22,476 nucleotides of DNA. Source: Bipalium vagum (lineage: Eukaryota; Platyhelminthes; Tricladida; Geoplanidae). Below, piece after piece: positions 20,081 through 22,476 of this stretch. The notes beneath the pieces were generated by a model that worked only from the letters and a program-made list of their open reading frames with translations, was not told the DNA's origin and searched no databases. Every line of letters starts with the position of its first letter. The stretch's first letter is position 1. The position numbers and the translations under genes are program-made. The stretch covers positions 1 through 22,476 of the forward strand of contig JBBMKC010221128.1 of the NCBI GenBank assembly GCA_037834085.1, in the 5' to 3' direction.

Positions 20081-20341
20081 AATACAGAAGTAAGTGATAT
20101 TTTTAATAGAAGTAACAACAGGAATATAACTGTTATGTTCCAAAAAATGATAAAAATGGGGTTAAAAATATCAATATTGGACTTTAGATAACTTAGCAAG
20201 ATTCACTGAAACTAAAGGATTTTTGGAGTTTAAATGTGGAACAAAGTTTGAAAATAGGGTAAAGACTATGCACAATCAAATCGATAAAAGTGGCAATAAA
20301 AATAAAAATCAAAACCTTTTTAATACTTCTATTTCTGTATT
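20081..20341. repeat. Imperfect inverted repeats spanning 261 bp
   Basis: AATACAGAA at 20081-20089 is matched by TTCTGTATT at 20333-20341, and aatagaagta at about 20105-20114 is matched by tacttctatt just inside the right arm. The interior is a little less AT-rich than the flanks. The layout would fit a small non-autonomous DNA transposon, but no clear target duplication is seen. Confidence 0.3.
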
Positions 20342-21129
20342 CAATTAAGAGGTAACAAAATAATTAATAAAAAGTCAAAGGCTTACAAACAATCCTTTCA
20401 CAACTACCTAGTAATCTGTGGAAAAGCCGTGGGACAATTTACCAACTTAACGGCTGTGTAAATTGTAAAAAGAATAAGAGAAGAACAAGAAAATATTAAA
20501 AATAAAGATAAATAATCCTAGTATCAATGAACTAGTGATTATTAGAATGATGATTTAAAAATTTTTGTGGATTAAAGTTTTATAAAAATTTCCAAGAGTG
20601 AAAATTAATAATGATAATAATAGCAATTACTTAATTCCTGAATTGCATAAGCACTTTGATATTGAAATTTGATAGGAGTCCTTGGAATGATAATTGTGTC
20701 TAGTCACAATAGTTGACTTTAATATTTATATCGATTATTTGACTAAATCCTACTTTGTTTATGCAAGATCCTAGACTTCCTATTGTCTGGATTTTTTATA
20801 AAATTTTGGTGCATGCTTCTTTTAAATGTCATCGGGGTTATATAATTAAAATATATTGTTTTAATTATTTTTAATATTTTGTTTTTTTCTTATTTTTATT
20901 ATAGTAATTTTTATTTTAATAATTTTTCAAAATATTTATCTGTTATTTTTAAAATAACATAATGTTTCTATCTATAAATAATCATATTTTTATGTTAATA
21001 CTGACAATAATATCAGCAATAATAATAATAATAATTATTATTATTATCATATAATTTTTATAATGGTTTTATTTTAAAAATTAGAGGTTTTTATTGTGTA
21101 TAAAAAGTATATAATACCCATCAAGTTCA
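20342..21129. other. AT-rich stretch, no gene; AAT/ATT palindrome
   Basis: No coding segment recognised; 20390-20460 is less AT-rich. At 21022-21047 (AAT)n runs straight into (ATT)n, making a perfect 26 bp palindrome. Confidence 0.5.
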
Positions 21130-21550
21130 TAAAAATTAAAATCAATCATAGAATGTTTTTCAGTTTTTTCGCAGTCTCCACAAAACTTAATATCCCAACG
21201 CCAGATTTAACATTTCCATCATTTTTGTAGTACCAACATTAAACACTCCAAATATAACAATTTTTTAAAGAAAATTCATACTTTTCTACTAAATCTAAGT
21301 CTAATAGACAATAGATCAAGGTTTCCCTTCTTTTCACTGCTGTCTTTTTCACCTTTAAGTATCTTATGCACCGCGCGATGCATTTTTCAACATCGTCACC
21401 CTTAAAGAACGTTTTTGGTTGGAAACGTTCAGTGATTGGATCCGAGTCGGTGATGACTGCCATGTTAATATCAATCGGTTTATAATCAGAATTAGAAGTC
21501 ATCTTTTCAATATATTTATTAAGTGAATAAGAAAAATAATATTTAAACAA
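21130..21550 (-). mobile_element. Second gag-like fossil, related to the one at 2950
   Basis: The minus-strand segment at 21239-21550 encodes a gag-like N-terminal region: ITERFQPKTFFKGDDVEK, then a helix with C-x3-C, then LIYCLLDLDLVEKYE. It lines up with the fossil at 2950-3370 over about 50 residues (xRPEFFRRSDDVDKFLHKC and LIENELREKYE there), sharing the F-F---DDV pattern and the closing KYE. The copy is broken and short, with weaker similarity possibly reaching down to 21130. No pol genes or terminal repeats are visible near it. The divergence between the two suggests two old lineages of one family rather than recent duplicates. Confidence 0.4.
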
Positions 21551-22414
21551 ATTTTCTCACACCAGGAAAATCCTTTTTATTACATTTTTAAAATAAATTT
21601 ATTTCAAAATTTCATTCATGCATTTTAAATATTTTAAAATAATTTAAAAATTCCAGAGGTTTAATAATTTTGCGGTGTTTTGACATTATAATTTGATGAT
21701 TGTTATTTCAATTTTACTTGGGTGGTTTTAAAAGTTTGCGAAATGAAGCATAAAGAAAATTTGTATAACCACGCTATCATATTTATCGTACTAAAACTAC
21801 ATTACCAATATTAATAAAATTAAAAACTGATATATTTTTTTACTAATTTATTTATAATAAAATCAATAATTCCTTTTTTTTCTTTTAAAAAACTTTAATT
21901 TTATTTTTTAATCTTTTAATAATTGATGGTTGGTTACAGTTATAAATATTTCATACAAATCGATAATTATATTTTTTTCATTATTAATTTGATTTAGCTA
22001 TAAACTCCTTTTTCTCTTGTGATTATTTAATAATTCTAAACTAAATATTATTTTTATACTTTTACAATATGGATGTGCAGTCTTAAATTATTAAACATAT
22101 TACTTCATTTTTATAATTTTTTGTAAATAAATAAAGATTATACATTTGTATTTATGATTTTGTTTTTAATTTAAACTAATTTATATATATATATATATGT
22201 TTATTTATATATAAAATGAAAAACTGAAGGTATATCTGCAAAAATAATTTAAATTACATTATAAAAATAAATATAAGGATAATGAAATGAATTGAAGTGA
22301 TTTTTAATTATTTGCAAATTTTGAATAATTTTAGGTTTATTAATTAATTTTAATAATTAAATTGATTTAATAAACTTTTATTAAATCAATTAATTAATTT
22401 TAATAGAATCAATT
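21551..22414. other. AT-rich stretch, no gene recognised
   Basis: Filler with a (TA)n run at 22182-22198 and AATTAATT-type palindromes around 22338-22402. Nothing coding seen. Confidence 0.6.
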
Positions 22415-22430
22415 ATTTATTATTATTATG

Positions 22431-22476
<46 letters not shown>
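22415..22476. repeat. (ATT)n microsatellite running off the window
   Basis: Continuous ATT/TTA repeat with one variant unit (ATG at about 22428-22430), reaching the last base, so its true length is unknown. Confidence 0.95.

Noticed and set aside
1-22476. tRNA genes, CRISPR arrays, bacterial-type promoters and operons
   Set aside because: No tRNA T-loop-like motif stood out, no spaced direct repeats were seen, and the sequence has none of the gene density of a prokaryote.

Overview
This window looks like intergenic or heterochromatin-like DNA from a very AT-rich invertebrate nuclear genome. The mix of transposable elements (mariner, maT-like, other Tc1-like, pogo/Tigger, hAT) and gag-like fossils suggests an arthropod or another small metazoan, but the sequence does not fix the species. 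I see no bacterial gene organisation, no rRNA, tRNA or CRISPR, and no intact host gene that I can name. The sequence is mostly A/T homopolymer-rich filler, with islands of more complex sequence that nearly all read as decayed transposase.

Layout. At the left edge (50-74) is one end of a mariner element whose body lies outside the window. At 1567-1800 is a short open frame weakly like the C-terminal lobe of a casein kinase 1, possibly a pseudogene. At 2950-3370 (-) is a gag-like fossil, followed by the DNA-binding N-terminus of a pogo/Tigger transposase at 3586-3735 (+). Then come a long AAT/ATT microsatellite (5305-5411), a mariner N-terminus (about 7040-7288, -), a doubtful Tc1-like stretch (8100-8330, +) and a mariner C-terminus (9360-9720, +). 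A perfect (TTATA)14 array sits at 10139-10210. Two transposase fossils follow on the minus strand: a Tc1/mariner-superfamily member (11985-12835) and a mariner (13070-13602). A Tigger C-terminus lies at 14738-15212 (+).

The most informative locus is 15318-17788. A hAT element, with a recognisable hAT-type end at its left and its coding sequence in pieces, has been split by a 1,274 bp maT-like element (15713-16986). That inner element keeps perfect 24 bp terminal inverted repeats and a TA target duplication. Taking out the insert with one TA restores a continuous hAT reading frame over the junction, so the order of events is clear. On the right are a GC-richer island of unknown nature (18445-18640), more AT filler, a second gag-like fossil related to the first (21130-21550, -), and an ATT array running off the window end.

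No genes appear to work together here. The window records repeated, separate invasions by DNA transposons of at least five lineages plus one gag-bearing lineage, most copies now truncated. The only part with intact cis-acting ends is the maT-like element, whose own transposase is broken.
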